NCBI GenBank assembly: GCA_013396635.1
Contig: WBMW01005300.1
Span: forward strand, 132,718 to 196,717
DNA: 64,000 nucleotides
Direction of reading: 5' to 3'
From: Penelope pileata
Lineage: Eukaryota > Chordata > Aves > Galliformes > Cracidae
Below the pieces are notes generated by a model that saw only the letters and a list, made by a program, of their open reading frames with translations, was not told the origin of the DNA and did no database searches. Position numbers and translations under genes: made by a program. Shown one piece after another: positions 13,483 through 24,797 of the stretch (the stretch's first letter is position 1; each line of letters starts with the position of its first letter).

Positions 13483-13487
13483 CCAGG
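13483..13487. repeat. Target-site duplication, right copy
   Basis: CCAGG directly after the LTR's CA end, matching the left copy at 12960-12964 with no mismatch. Confidence 0.8.
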
Positions 13488-15354
13488 ACACACAGACGAG
13501 CTTGGAGGCTTGGATGTGCACTTGCATGTGAGAATCATGCCCTATGTCTAATGCAGGATGTGACCACCATGCACTAAGCCAGTCGAATATTCTGCTTTTT
13601 ATTATACATTTATGAAATCTGATGTGCTAAAACAGAAAGTGAGATTGCCATAATGTGTTCTTTCTTCACCTCATCTGAGCTATGCTGAGGTACCAGGCTG
13701 GCAGGATTGGCAGAAAGGAGCAGATACCATGCTTTAAACATGGAAACGGCTTGTGGTCCACGCTGGGTTGGGGTCTGGAAGAAATCTGGCTGTGAGAAGG
13801 ATCCCAAAGAGCTGAATTCCAGGTGAGCAGTTGTGTTTCCTGAAAACAGTCAGTCCACATGAGCCTTCCACAGCCTTCCTCCCACAGCACTGATGGGCAG
13901 CGTGTGCCCACATGGGCACTGCTGCACTGGCTGCTTGCTGGAAAAAGGCAAGCCCTGCAGCAGGTCGTGGGGTGCAGAGCCTTCTCTGTATCCTTGTGCT
14001 CAGAGGGCCTCCTAAGTGCGGAAAAGTGCTGTGACAAGTGCTTTGCCCAACCTGCAACATGGACCAGGATTCCATGGGCTGGCTCATGCCACTTCTGCCC
14101 CAGCAGCAAGGCACGGGTAGGCTTGTTGTCCTGCTCCCTGGGAATAACCACCTGGAAGCTGCAGCTGGGCGAGCACAGAGCTGTGCTGGGCTGGAGTGCT
14201 GCTGCTGGCTTAGCATGATTATCTGCTGTTCCAGCCAGAACAAAAAGGCTACTTTTCAGAAACACACCATATCAAGTCACCTTATGCCTCAAGAAGTAAT
14301 AAAAACATGATGAAGTCAGCTTTTTTCCCCCTACACATGAAGCTTCTAGTTACCACGAACGAGGTGAGGCTGTGTCTGCCTCACTGTGAAACAGCAGCGG
14401 GACTTCAGGAGGGGAGTGAACATCTGAGACACCAGCGTGTGTGCACCCAGTGACAGAACCAAATCGTTGTGCACACAGGAAAATTAAACCGTCCACTTAC
14501 TCAGAGCAAAGAAAAGGAGAACCAAAGTAGAAATCAGACAAGGGCACGTGAGACGCAGGAAGATGAAATTACAGCTACAGAAACCAGCGCAGCTTTTCTT
14601 CTCTCCAGCAGGTGGTAGGATTATCTCAGCTACACACAGGCAACAGCAAGGAGAATCCTGAATCCTAATGTCTGAAGAAGCAATCCCCTAGCATTTTTTG
14701 ACTTGCAGATTCCTAAAATTCTGGTGCTGTTAGGATAATAAAATTAAGCTGCTGGAAGAGATGCGCATGTTACCTGGCATGCCTGCTAGCAGTAGTTTGT
14801 ATAGCTCAGGTTTAAACTATGTGTCATATCTTTTCCATAATATATTGAGAGCCTATAGACAGCATTTTCCCACACAGCTTTGACATGCAGTTTAGGGAGA
14901 TCAGATAGGAAAACGTGCCCGATAGAAGGTTACTTCAGCTTTTAAGTCCGAAGCTTTCTGAAACCCTGCAATGAAAGGCAAAGCTTCTGTCTGTGCTCTC
15001 TTAATGCCAACAGAATTTAAAATAGATGGAAATTCAAGAACGTTTTCCCACTCTTAAAGAAGGCAGTCAGAGAGGTCTGAACAAGGCAGCGTGTTTTCTG
15101 CAGGAGTACATGCAGTCTTTCAAAATCAAGGTCAGTGGAACAGAGAGAAAGTCACGTAAATGTTAGCTCTTATTTTACTTATTCTGCTGACCAGATAAGG
15201 TGAGGATAAGGAAGTACTAATTCATTTCTACGTATGTGGAGGTTTTATTCATGCTCTTTTGTTTCTGAGTGAGCCTTTCCGTCTGTTGTGCAGGCTTAGA
15301 GTTTGCAGATTAGCAGAAATCGGGGTTTGCCATAATACTTCACTGTAGTGAAGT
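13488..15354. other. Non-coding stretch with a GC-richer open patch
   Basis: Bases about 13740-14240 are GC-richer and therefore poor in stop codons: overlapping open frames exist on both strands, the longest 199 codons on the minus strand (14265 to 13666). None shows a domain, signal peptide or repeat I recognise, and mutual overlap in several frames argues for chance. The remainder is ordinary non-coding sequence. A CTCF-like motif is listed separately. Confidence 0.6.
14605..14618 (+). promoter_or_regulatory. CTCF-like core motif, candidate
   Basis: CCAGCAGGTGGTAG matches the forward CTCF core through its first eleven bases. It follows a short pyrimidine run. Motif match only. Confidence 0.25.
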
Positions 15355-15491
15355 GGAGCTGGGGTATCGTGATCGTGATGAGGTGATGGGAAGGCATCAG
15401 GAAGAGTGGTTCCAAGAAGAAGAGATATTGAGTGAGTCCAAGATGATGTTAAAGTCTACTGATAGAAAGAGGGATTAATGGAAGGGGAGAC
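15355..15491 (+). repeat. Direct repeat copy A (unknown family)
   Basis: About 137 bp that recur at 16624-16762 in the same orientation. The copies share a perfect central run of roughly 60 bases (from GATGAGGTGATGGGAAGGCA to AGATATTGAGTGAGT). I count nine substitutions and one 2-base indel, about 93% identity. Similarity stops abruptly at both ends. An ATG-started frame (MGRHQEEWFQEEEILSES...) is open in both copies, but here it stops after about 30 codons at TAA where copy B has AAA. I do not recognise the sequence as CR1, an LTR or a DNA transposon. Confidence 0.9.
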
Positions 15492-16623
15492 AACTTCTGA
15501 ACAGACAGGTATTCAGCCATCTGCCATGAGCAATGTTTAAAAGGTGGCCGAGTCACCCTGGCAGCTCCAGGAAAGTAAAAGGCCCTGAATACCTTTCCTG
15601 CTGCTTTTACTGTGATCATTTGCAGCTATGTGCATTCCCTGGAGCATCACGGGTGTCCCCAGAGCTTCTAAGCCTATTTTCCATCTGTTGCCTCCCCACC
15701 TACAGCAGCACTAATATCCCCCAGAAGATTTTGCTGCTTTTCCTGACAGCACGAGCGACATTTGGAGCCTTCTGCTGTGTGCTGGTGCTGCTGGAAGCTG
15801 GCAGTTAGCAGAAATTAACAGCTTCAGAGCCCTGCAGATAGGGTTAGATGCAGAGCTAGACCGTGATCCAGACTTATGCTGGGAAATGAGAAGCTCACGT
15901 ACGATGTGAAGGGCGTTGCTGTGACCTGACACCTGCGTGTTCAGAGCTGTTAATATGATTGCCCCCACTGCTCTGCAGAGAGCAGAGCCTTGGCTCCACT
16001 TGGGTTTCCCTGCTGGTCGGAGCAGCTGACCCAGCAAATAAAAAGCAATTTACTGCTCTGCACCAGGAAGAGGAAGGGTGAAAGTGGATTTGCTGTGTCC
16101 TCTGGTATAGCTGACCCCTCTGCTGCTGAGCCCAACAGCTGCGAGCACAGTCGAGCTCTCTGCAAGGAGAGGGGAAGTACTTCCTTGTGTCCAGGGATGC
16201 AGCTGGAGGCAGAAAGAAGGATGGAGCTCCCAGAGATTGGAGAGGGACTAACATGGGAATAATACCCCCAAAAAAGAAATAATATCTATTGATTCGGTGA
16301 TCTTTGCTCTGCCCTGGGATAAAGAATTTATTTCTCTTTTAGCCATGGATGCACTTTAGTAGTTCATGGTTTCTGTACAGGCACTCCTTTCCTCATTGCT
16401 TCACCTCCTGAGACCTCTGCCAGCCATATGGTGGGACGCTGGAAGATGTTGTCATCCCTCCCTTTCAGACCTGCTTCGCTGTCACAGCTTGATTCACAGA
16501 CCCAGATTTCACAGAGAAGTTATTGGCCATGCACAGAAAGCAGCATTCAAGTGCTCACAAGGTACATGACTAAACAGCCAACCAGTTGTTTCCTAAAGTT
16601 ACTTTTCTCTGTAAATAGCTGCA
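15492..16623. other. Spacer between the two direct repeats
   Basis: About 1.1 kb that is not itself duplicated within the window. It contains short open frames on both strands (up to 119 codons, about 15.7-16.3 kb) with no recognisable product. If the flanking repeats were terminal repeats of a mobile element, this would be its body; no transposase, integrase or LTR landmark is visible, so that reading is weak. Confidence 0.6.
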
Positions 16624-16762
16624 GGAGCTGGGGTATCATGTGATTGTGATGAGGTGATGGGAAGGCATCAGGAAGAGTGGTTCCAAGAAGAAGAGATATT
16701 GAGTGAGTCTGAGACTATGGTAAAGTCTACTGATAGAAAGAGGGATAAATGGAGGGGAAGAC
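16624..16762 (+). repeat. Direct repeat copy B (unknown family)
   Basis: Partner of copy A at 15355-15491, offset by 1,269 bases. In this copy the shared reading frame continues beyond the repeat to give a 78-codon open frame (16654-16890) rich in E, K and R. The substitutions between copies at the 3' part change amino acids (K/E, M/T, L/V), so there is no sign that the frame is conserved as protein. Confidence 0.9.
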
Positions 16763-18957
16763 GCTCCTCCCCAGTTTCAGGAGCCAAAAAGGGGAAGAAG
16801 GAAGAGCAGAGGTGGAAGTGGTGTGGTAGGGATGTGCAACGGAACTTGTGCTGTGGTGACACAGCTGTGGCTGCTGCGACCACCATTTGATTCAGTGTCA
16901 CTTGGAGAAATAACCCAGCCCTTCACTGTGATCTTAAGAGCCTCTGTTGGCAAGTGCTAACAACCAGGTTAGCCTTCTTCACCCCCCTGAGCTCAGAACA
17001 GCAGCAACCAGCACCGGTGAGGCCTGGAGGCTCTTTTGCCACTGCCTTGCTGGGAGAAGCTCCCTCCCCATTCCTGGCACCAGCACTGCCCTGGGCCTGC
17101 TGTCACTCTGCCTCTCCCGGTGACTGCAGTAGCGCTCCTGGCAATGCTGTGAGAGTCAGGCTGAGGGTGAAGATGCTAGGCAGGTGCTGCAGGCCTGGAG
17201 ATTTTCCTGTGGGAAAGACTGGCTCAGCTGGAGCCCTCACCTGTGCCTTCACACGTGTGGTATGAGTGCCTGCTGTGCGCAGGGTGAGGTCCCCAGGCAG
17301 GTCCTGCTACCAGGCTGCCTGAGCTCTGGCACCTCACGGGCCTGGTCTGCACAGCTGCCATCATGCTTGCTGACCTACACAGGAACAGCCTACCAGCGTG
17401 CACAGGGATACTTCATTACGGGAATCTCTGTGCAGTTTTAGGCCTCAGTGAAAGAAAAACTTTGTTACTGCTGGTGTCCTTGGGGTTGGAACAGACAGTA
17501 AACACAGACTGACTCCCTGGCATGGCTGCTGACCAAAAAGCATGGCAGATGCCACCAGCAGTGATGCACAGCAAGCACCGGACACACTGAGAGCTCCAAA
17601 GGGGTCACTTCCAGCTCCCTGACCGTGGTTTCTATGTCCGCGTACAGTTTATAGGAGTTTACATTAGGTGGGCTGGCAAAGCCTCAAGAAACAAGTATAA
17701 GCCAGCCAGGGACCAGCAATGCCAGCAGAGCACTTAGTCTGACTGGCTTGGGGCACAGGAACCAGTTTCATGCTGCCTAAGAGCTGGGGAGGTCTTTAGT
17801 ATCCAGTTATATTACTTTGTTGTCAAAGCAGCACAAAAACGTAAACAATGTCAACAGCACTTCAAAAATCAGCAAGATAATTTCTAAGAACAAGAATAAT
17901 GGAAAATATGTAAAAAAAAGTTTTCTAGTGCCTTCCTGCTTTAGAGATGGAAGTTGATATTTGGCAAGGGGATGCCCTCATGCCAGAAATTTGCTATTTT
18001 TATGTCTCCTGACAATAGACCATTTTGAAAAGGTTATAAATCTCTGTGATAGCTCAGCTAACGTGTACTCTGTAAAGATTTGTCAGAGCGTGGTACCCAT
18101 ATTCCCAAGAAATCTGATCTGCAGGAAGCACATATGTTGCCCAAGCTGCGGTACAGAGACTCAGAGCCCTGCAGCAGCTGCTTCTGCCTGATGCAGGCTT
18201 TGTGGTACTTGACACCAGGGCTGAGAGCAACAGGCCCGTCTCACAGGGATTTCCAGTGCTCCTTCTCCTGGAGCAATCCCAGCAGTGGGACAAGAACTGG
18301 AGAACAGCCAGGAGCAATGAGGAGGTGGCAGAGAGGAGTGAAAAGGAGCAAAGCACAGAGGAAGAAGACCAGAGCTACTGAAAGAAGGCTACGTTGTGTA
18401 ATGATGGATAAAGATAAGGGATTTGATTCTTTCAGGTGCTTTGAGAAAAGAGTCTGGAATGCTGGAAAACAGAGGAAAAGTCGTTGTAGTGTGACACAAT
18501 GAAAGACCAAAATCACTTTTCAAAGGGAAAGGAAGCAAAATACATAATAATTATAATGGAACAGTAATGGAAATTAGAATGTAGGGGATAAAAGAGACAG
18601 AAGAGGGAGTAGCAAGAAAGTAGAGCTGCAAAGATGTTGCTCAAAGCGTCTGGATACTGAGGGGATAGAACAGAGAGAAGGGAATAGAAAAGTAATTTAA
18701 AGTATAAGACTGGTCATGGATAGTAAAAATAAACACAAAGATGATAAGTGCTCTCCTGAAACTGTACAGAGAAGCTTTACAACCAGAAACAGCAGGCTCC
18801 TACACACCTACAAGAGTGTACTACATAAGTGTCTGCTCTTAGACAACAGTTCTTTCTAGAAGAATTTGCCCTCCAGCTTCCTACATTAATTGTTGTTGTA
18901 GGACAGTTATTCCTGTGATTTCTTTTATTGTGTTAGCCATGTAGAGGAACCGGTAAT

Positions 18958-18984
18958 ATCGATAGTCATCGATAAAATCATCGA
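18958..18984. promoter_or_regulatory. Cluster of ATCGAT sites (CUX/ONECUT-like)
   Basis: ATCGAT at 18958-18963 and 18968-18973, and ATCGA at 18980-18984, all within 27 bases of an otherwise CpG-poor AT-rich region. ATCGAT is a known core for CUX-type cut-homeodomain proteins. Three CpG-containing cores so close together are unlikely in decayed, methylated DNA, but function is inference. Confidence 0.25.
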
Positions 18985-20888
18985 ATTTCCCCCTTCACTT
19001 CAGAGTGCCCTGGGCACAATGAACAAAGGAAGGGAGGGCAATTAACAGGGTACTGGTAGCTTCATTACTCCTCCTATGTAGTGCTCTTTGCAGAAAGACT
19101 AAACAAAATTAACTGCACAGATGGAAGGGGAAGTGGTGAATGAAAGGGGAAGAACAAAGAGAGAAGTGAAAATGGACTCCAGCATGTAATAATCTGATTA
19201 GGCACTCTGTACCCTGTGTGGGACCAAAAGAAAACTCATCCTTGCTGGTAGCCCACTGACTCAACTGGAGACAAAGTGGTACCAAATGTAGCCCCAGCAT
19301 TCCCAAGTATACATTCTGCTCACAGTGGGCATCTAAGCTAATTGTGCCGAAGATGTGGAAGACAAATGAGATTCTGCCACAGACTTGACAAAACAATACT
19401 GTTTATACAGTTAACTTATATGTGGGATTGCCTTTTTCACCCCTTCTGCCCCGGCTTTGTTCTTTGTGCCAGGCTCAGCTCTTTGGACAAAGGTGTGTGC
19501 CCTAGGACTCGGGGAGTCCAACACTGCCCCGTACAGCAGAGAGTAGGGGTGGAGCAAGTTCTCCATACAGCCCAAGGTCAAGAGTGAGGTTTCAAAAGCA
19601 GCAGGGTTCCTGTTGTTCCTGTTGTGAAAGCATATCAGAGCATGGCACCTTTTCCTGCAGCTGCTGTGTTTTGTTTGCTGCTGATAAAAGGCCTCTGTGA
19701 GAAACAGCAAATGCAGAGCCACCACACCTTTCGCTCAAAGCGATCCTTCTCACTGTCACTTCTTCACCTTTACTTTATTCCTCCTGCCAGAGGAATACTG
19801 TATGGTCTCATCCATGAGTGACTCTGAAGCTCTTTGATCTTTGGAGGAAAGGCTTTACGATGACAACTATAATGCTGCAATCTAATATTAATCTCTGGAT
19901 GTCCGGTACAGATGGAACAAGAATTTGTGTGCACTATTCAATTTAATAAAGAGCAACACAGTGTTCTTGACAGGTCCCTGAATGACCTCTCCAGGCTTTA
20001 ACAAACGATAAAGCCAGATTTGTTATGCTCCAGCCCTACCATCTTCTACTAACGTTTTCTCCTTGACTGGAAACCACATTCCTCAGTCAGGGGAAGCTGT
20101 GTTTGTTTAATATTGCCAGTCCTGTCCTGTCCAGCCCCCTACACCTTAATCAGAATCTCATTTTGCTTGCTTGCTTGTTTGGGTTCTATTATGACCATAC
20201 ATTTTACTTGGCACTAAACATTTTGCATCAACCCAAAGCATCTACCATGCTCCTAACACCACAGAAAGCAGCTTAAATCTTCAGAATCTCCTGGACGCCG
20301 TGGTTATGCTATTATCTAAAGAGAGAATGTGCCTTTGGTCCATTTGCAAATCTACATGTGCATATTCAGTTACATACCTGCGTAGGTTTCAAGGAGTAAG
20401 AAAAATCCGATGCCTTGGGAAGATAAACTAGAGGCACACATGCCTGAAAGGAATAATTATTGCTAAATTAGCAGCAAGTTTCTGCCAAGGCGCAGTCAGT
20501 AAAGAAAGGCCATGTCTGCCAAAAGGACACCTCCCTGGAGCACGCGCTTGGCGGGGTGATAACCAGATCCATAAGCAAACGTGACACTGATGGATAGCTC
20601 AGTTACACCACTGGCATGAGTAAGGAGGAGTACCATGGATTCACTTACAGATACGGGACTAAAACTGAAATGCCCAGAAGACTGCAACATAAGTACAGAA
20701 AATTGATGAAAGACTAAATATGGACTACAAATGTGTCTCTTTTAACCCTTTCTGAGTTTGGGGTGTTTCCATAGACAGACAAAATGCTGTAAAATTGGAA
20801 GTCAAGCTAGGAGACACTTGAAGCTGTAGTCTAACAAATGGACCTCTGCTTTTTACTCTTTTTGTTGTCTCATATTTGAAATTAATCT

Positions 20889-20901
20889 GGGGGGGGGGGG
20901 G
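20889..20901. repeat. Poly(G) tract, 13 G
   Basis: Uninterrupted run of 13 G, rare in vertebrate DNA and a common site of sequencing length error. Confidence 0.9.
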
Positions 20902-23689
20902 CTCTCACCTCCTGTTCTCTCACTGTGATGTCAATTTGTGAGCCCAGGGGTAAAGCCTTCCTTCCTCATGGCCAGCAGGCAGTGTCCATGCCATGCGTGC
21001 CTGCCCTTCCCCAGAGCAGAGCAGGGGAAGAAATGCCAGGGCTGAGTCCTGCACGCGACAGGGAGCAAGGATGTCTCTGTTACACAGCCAAGGAAGCCAG
21101 GGAGTAATTAGGTGTTGTGATGGAGGTGTTTGACTCCTTCTGGGGAAAAGGGCATGATTGGGTCAGAACTGCTGGGGTGAGAGAAGTTCGCAGGAGTTTT
21201 GTATGAAGTCACCAGGCTGTGGCAAGGAAGAGCAAATTAGAATATCTGTAATTGGCACCAGTGAAGTACTGTTGTTTGAAAGTATGGATAGTCACAGCAG
21301 CTGCTGGAGCAGTTTCATGCTAATCATTTGACCCTCTCAGCTCATTAAAAAGCAAAACTCAAGGCAGAGAGCAGACACGATGTTGAATAAGACTGCTCGT
21401 TACTCAAGTCAGCTGAAGCTGAGTGAAGAGCCGGAATATATTCCAGAGAAGTGACAAAGAGAAGGCAATTCATATGAGGACAGATGTGCTAGGCACTTGC
21501 CTCCACTGTAAGGGGAAAATTCTAACTCACACAAAGCAAAAGTATTGCAGGAAGTAGGGCAGTCTGTGGTGGTCTGAGATGATTCTGGGAGAATAAAGGG
21601 CACCCAGGGTTCAGAGGCGACAGAAAGAAGGAGTTAATATATTTTTATTTTGAGTCAAGTCCATCACATTATAAGGATTCCATAACATAATTTTCCTTTG
21701 TCCTGACATTTCTCAGCACGGCAAATGGAGGCATATTTGGGCTTTTGAGAATGCTCACATTAAACTGCAGGAGACCCACTTGGACTGTTCCTTGGGAGCT
21801 GTCTCAAGCAGCTGACATCGAGCTGGAGCGGGAGAAGCTTTTGTTAGAAGTCGGCAACTCTCTGGGACACGTGAGAGCGGCACAACCATGTGCAAACAGT
21901 AGGCACTGTGTTCATGGTGGATGGCAGATGAATGCCCTTCCCACAGGCGCCATCTATCATAATGTCACTTCAGCGGGCTCACGTCAGTGTCCCGTTGCAG
22001 CTAGCAGCGCGATGCTGTTTGTTAGCGTGAGAGGCAGCGCAGCACTCACAGGCACACACAGCCTAGAGAAGGGTCTCTGCAGTCCCTGGGCTTCACGTGT
22101 CAGGCTCCCTGGCAGCAGCCTTTTGGTTGCTTTCTGCAAGGAAGTGCAGCAGCTTGGTTTGCAGCCCTGGGTGCAGGCAGTGCTCTGCTGGCATGCCAGG
22201 CCCCTCCGCTGTGCAGCGGAGCAGTTTCTTCACCTTTGGGCTAAGAGACCAGATCAGCACAGCATAAGAGCACAGTTAGCTCACTGATAGGAAAAATCTG
22301 CTTGCTACCTCCACGGCAAGCCGCCTGTCCTCACAGCACTCTGAAGGAAATGCAGGTGAGCATCTGAGCTGTGCCGCTGCCCCCCAGCTGGCACCATCCA
22401 GCTATAGAGCAAGGCCACCTCCAGCAACGCTGATCTTCAGCACCACTTCTTGGAGGGCATGGAGGCTTTTGATGTCATCAGAGGCAAAATGTTTGTCTCC
22501 TGCAACAGAAGCACAGCAAATCTGCTCTAGGTTGTGCTACAGACAGCCTCAGTCACACCTGCACCAGCACACCTGCATCCCTGCCTGCGACTCGAAGGCA
22601 TACACAGCCACAAGAGAAGGCTACACCACGCTTCACAGTATTGCAGGCCGCTGTTCCCAACTATGTGTGATTTACAAGCCATGGCCAGTCCCCCAACTGG
22701 CTTGGAGGAATGCAGAATATTTGTTTCCTACCAATCAAAGAAACATCCAGTTGGTTTTTGGCTTTCCCCTAGTTCATGTAAGCAGGTGAAAAGCAACTCT
22801 GGTCCTGCAGAAGTGATCTAGCACATTCACATGCCCAGAAATATCTGGTGAAAGCAATGCAGAGAGAGATTGTCCAGAAGAATCTTTTTAGTACAGAAAA
22901 AAAAAAAAGGAGACATTATTCCATGTGACTGGCACGCAGGGCTTTGCATCACCAAACCACTGCCGTAATGTAAATGAATTGGCAGCTGTTCTGCACAGGG
23001 CTGGCAACATTTGTGCAGCAATACCTACTAACGTTAATTGAAATACACAATCAAAAAAATGCAAAAAAAAAAAAAAAGGAGGACAATCCTTTGAGGGTGG
23101 ATTTAGTGTCATTTCTTTAATACGCATCTATAGTAGTAAAGTGACATAAAAGATTTTTAGTGGAAGCTGTATTTTTCTGAGGCCAGTCATTAAGCATCTG
23201 CTGCTCTAATTGCACTGAGGTATAACTCCCCATCACGAGATGAGACTTCTCCTGTGCGCAGCTTCCATTTTTGTCTGCTTTCTATACTCCAGCACTTACC
23301 TCATGTTTATCTTTTTGATAACTCTAATCAGAAACTGGCAAGTGTCTTCAATGCCAAAGTTAAACACAATCACTCCTTTATATATAATTTTTTAAAGTAG
23401 AACCCTTTGCAGTGACTGTGGTCCAAGAGAGCACTTAGCTGAGGTTCGTTTCACTGGGAATCTCTCTCTAGAAGAAGTGACAGCCTTGAAATGACAGGTA
23501 AAGGCACACAAATGAGAGCAACAAGCAGAGTACTCAGGGATATCCAGGCATGTTTGACGCTGGCATCCGCTAACGAGACTGTCAAGTGCCTGTCAAAATT
23601 CAGATGTTTTTGTTGTCAGGCTTGGCAATACCTATGAGCACTGCTGACAGTGAGTTAAAAATAACCCCAGAAATGCACCCTTTCTAGGT

Positions 23690-23805
23690 CAAAACTGACT
23701 GTGAAGCTGAGTGCACTGTAATTACAGTGCTCTAAATGAGTTACAGCTTGAGCTAATCACACCCCACTGCACTAAAAGCTGTAATTACACAGAGATAGTG
23801 TGAGC
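23690..23805. promoter_or_regulatory. Candidate regulatory element with 18-bp palindrome
   Basis: Contains the perfect palindrome GCACTGTAATTACAGTGC at 23713-23730 centred on the homeodomain core TAATTA. The motif CTGTAATTAC occurs again near 23779-23788, with GAGTTACAGC and GCTAATCAC between. The density and symmetry resemble vertebrate developmental enhancers, but conservation cannot be judged here. Confidence 0.3.
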
Positions 23806-24639
23806 TTGGCAGCATCTCCTATGGCAGTCCATGGCTTTGAGTGAAGTCTGACGCCCGGGTTGCTGGCTGCTGCAGGCTGGGGCTCAGCTGGGCCAACGCA
23901 CGGCTCAACAGGTGGAATGAACTGGTGTTTGTGCTCAACAGAGAGTAAAACTTAGTGGTATTAACCTAGCAAAGACGGTGCAAAGAAAGGTCAAATGGCA
24001 AATTTGCTTGAAAATATGCAGCTCAAGAAGGATATTTCTCAAACCAGCCAAAGTTACGATGGTTTTGTGGCAGCAGAATGCTACCGGGAGCTAGTATAAC
24101 TTATTGATGTGACTGTGCAGGGAATGGAGGCCTCTGTATTTTTCATGTACTCCATATTCTCCTCTTGTGTTAAAGTAGGTCTGGATGAGTTACTGAACTT
24201 AGGGCTTGATGCTTAATTTTTGATTTCTTGGTATTCTGAAATGTTGAGTTTTTGCTTTGTCATGGCTTTCAGGAAGGGTACAAAAGACTATTTGGGCAAC
24301 TTAGCTCTGTGCTGGCAAAGCTTTTCATCATTGGTTAATAAATGGCTTTGGCTTATTTGTGGCCCATCTTGGCCCATGGAGCATTTTGGCAGAACCATAG
24401 AAATCCTATGGAGAACAGCTCAAAGGAGTAACTATATTAAACTTAAATAAAATGCCAGATCATCATATTTCTTAAGAATCTCATGGTCACCCCTTCTTCC
24501 TAAAGGAATAAAGCTGTGATAAAGGTAAGCAAGCGTAGAGAAATTGAATTAATGTTAGACAAAGAGGGAGAGGACAGACTGGAGAAGGAAAAGTCAGTAA
24601 TAAAACATCAGATAGTTAACCTTGCAGAGAAATGGCACA

Positions 24640-24797
24640 CTGGAGTACTGAGCCTAGGTCTGGGCCCCCAGCGCAGCAGAGGCATGGACATACTGGAGAG
24701 AGCCCGGTGGTGTCTCTGGGTGTCTCTGCTTGAGCAGGGTTTGGGCCAGAGGGACCCACAGGGTACTGCCAACATAAGCCATGCTGTGATTCTGTGA
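24640..24797 (+). mobile_element. CR1 LINE 3' fragment with internal deletion, plus strand
   Basis: Opens with CR1 ORF2-region text (CTGGAGTACTGAGCCTAGGT, then a CAGAGGCATGGACATACTGG-like run), jumps directly to 3'-UTR text (TTGAGCAGGGTTTGGGCCAG) and ends GCTGTGATTCTGTGA, the CR1 octamer tail. The jump means several hundred bases of the usual CR1 3' region are missing, so this copy is internally deleted as well as 5'-truncated. Confidence 0.8.

Larger units (their letters stand above)
16763..24639. other. Long non-coding stretch, no gene recognised
   Basis: About 7.9 kb without an exon I can support. Bases about 16990-17400 are GC-rich with overlapping open frames that look like chance. A 180-codon frame at 21745-22287 has no recognisable domain. 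Homopolymers are A12 at 22897-22908 and A15 at 23063-23077. Bases 23690-23800 hold a palindrome and homeodomain-type motifs, listed separately. Confidence 0.65.

Noticed and set aside
13666..14265. 199-codon minus-strand open frame
   Set aside because: Other long frames overlap it on both strands in the same GC-rich patch; no domain, no splice context and no familiar sequence. Chance is the simplest explanation.
15355..16762. The direct repeats as LTRs of a small retroelement
   Set aside because: They lack TG...CA ends, no target duplication is visible, and the spacer has no primer-binding site, polypurine tract or gag/pol similarity.
21745..22287. 180-codon plus-strand open frame
   Set aside because: No recognisable motif or domain, cysteine/histidine residues without regular spacing, and moderately GC-rich sequence that lowers stop frequency.
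22437..22460. REST half-site TTCAGCACCAC
   Set aside because: Only the left half matches; the remainder of the site is absent.
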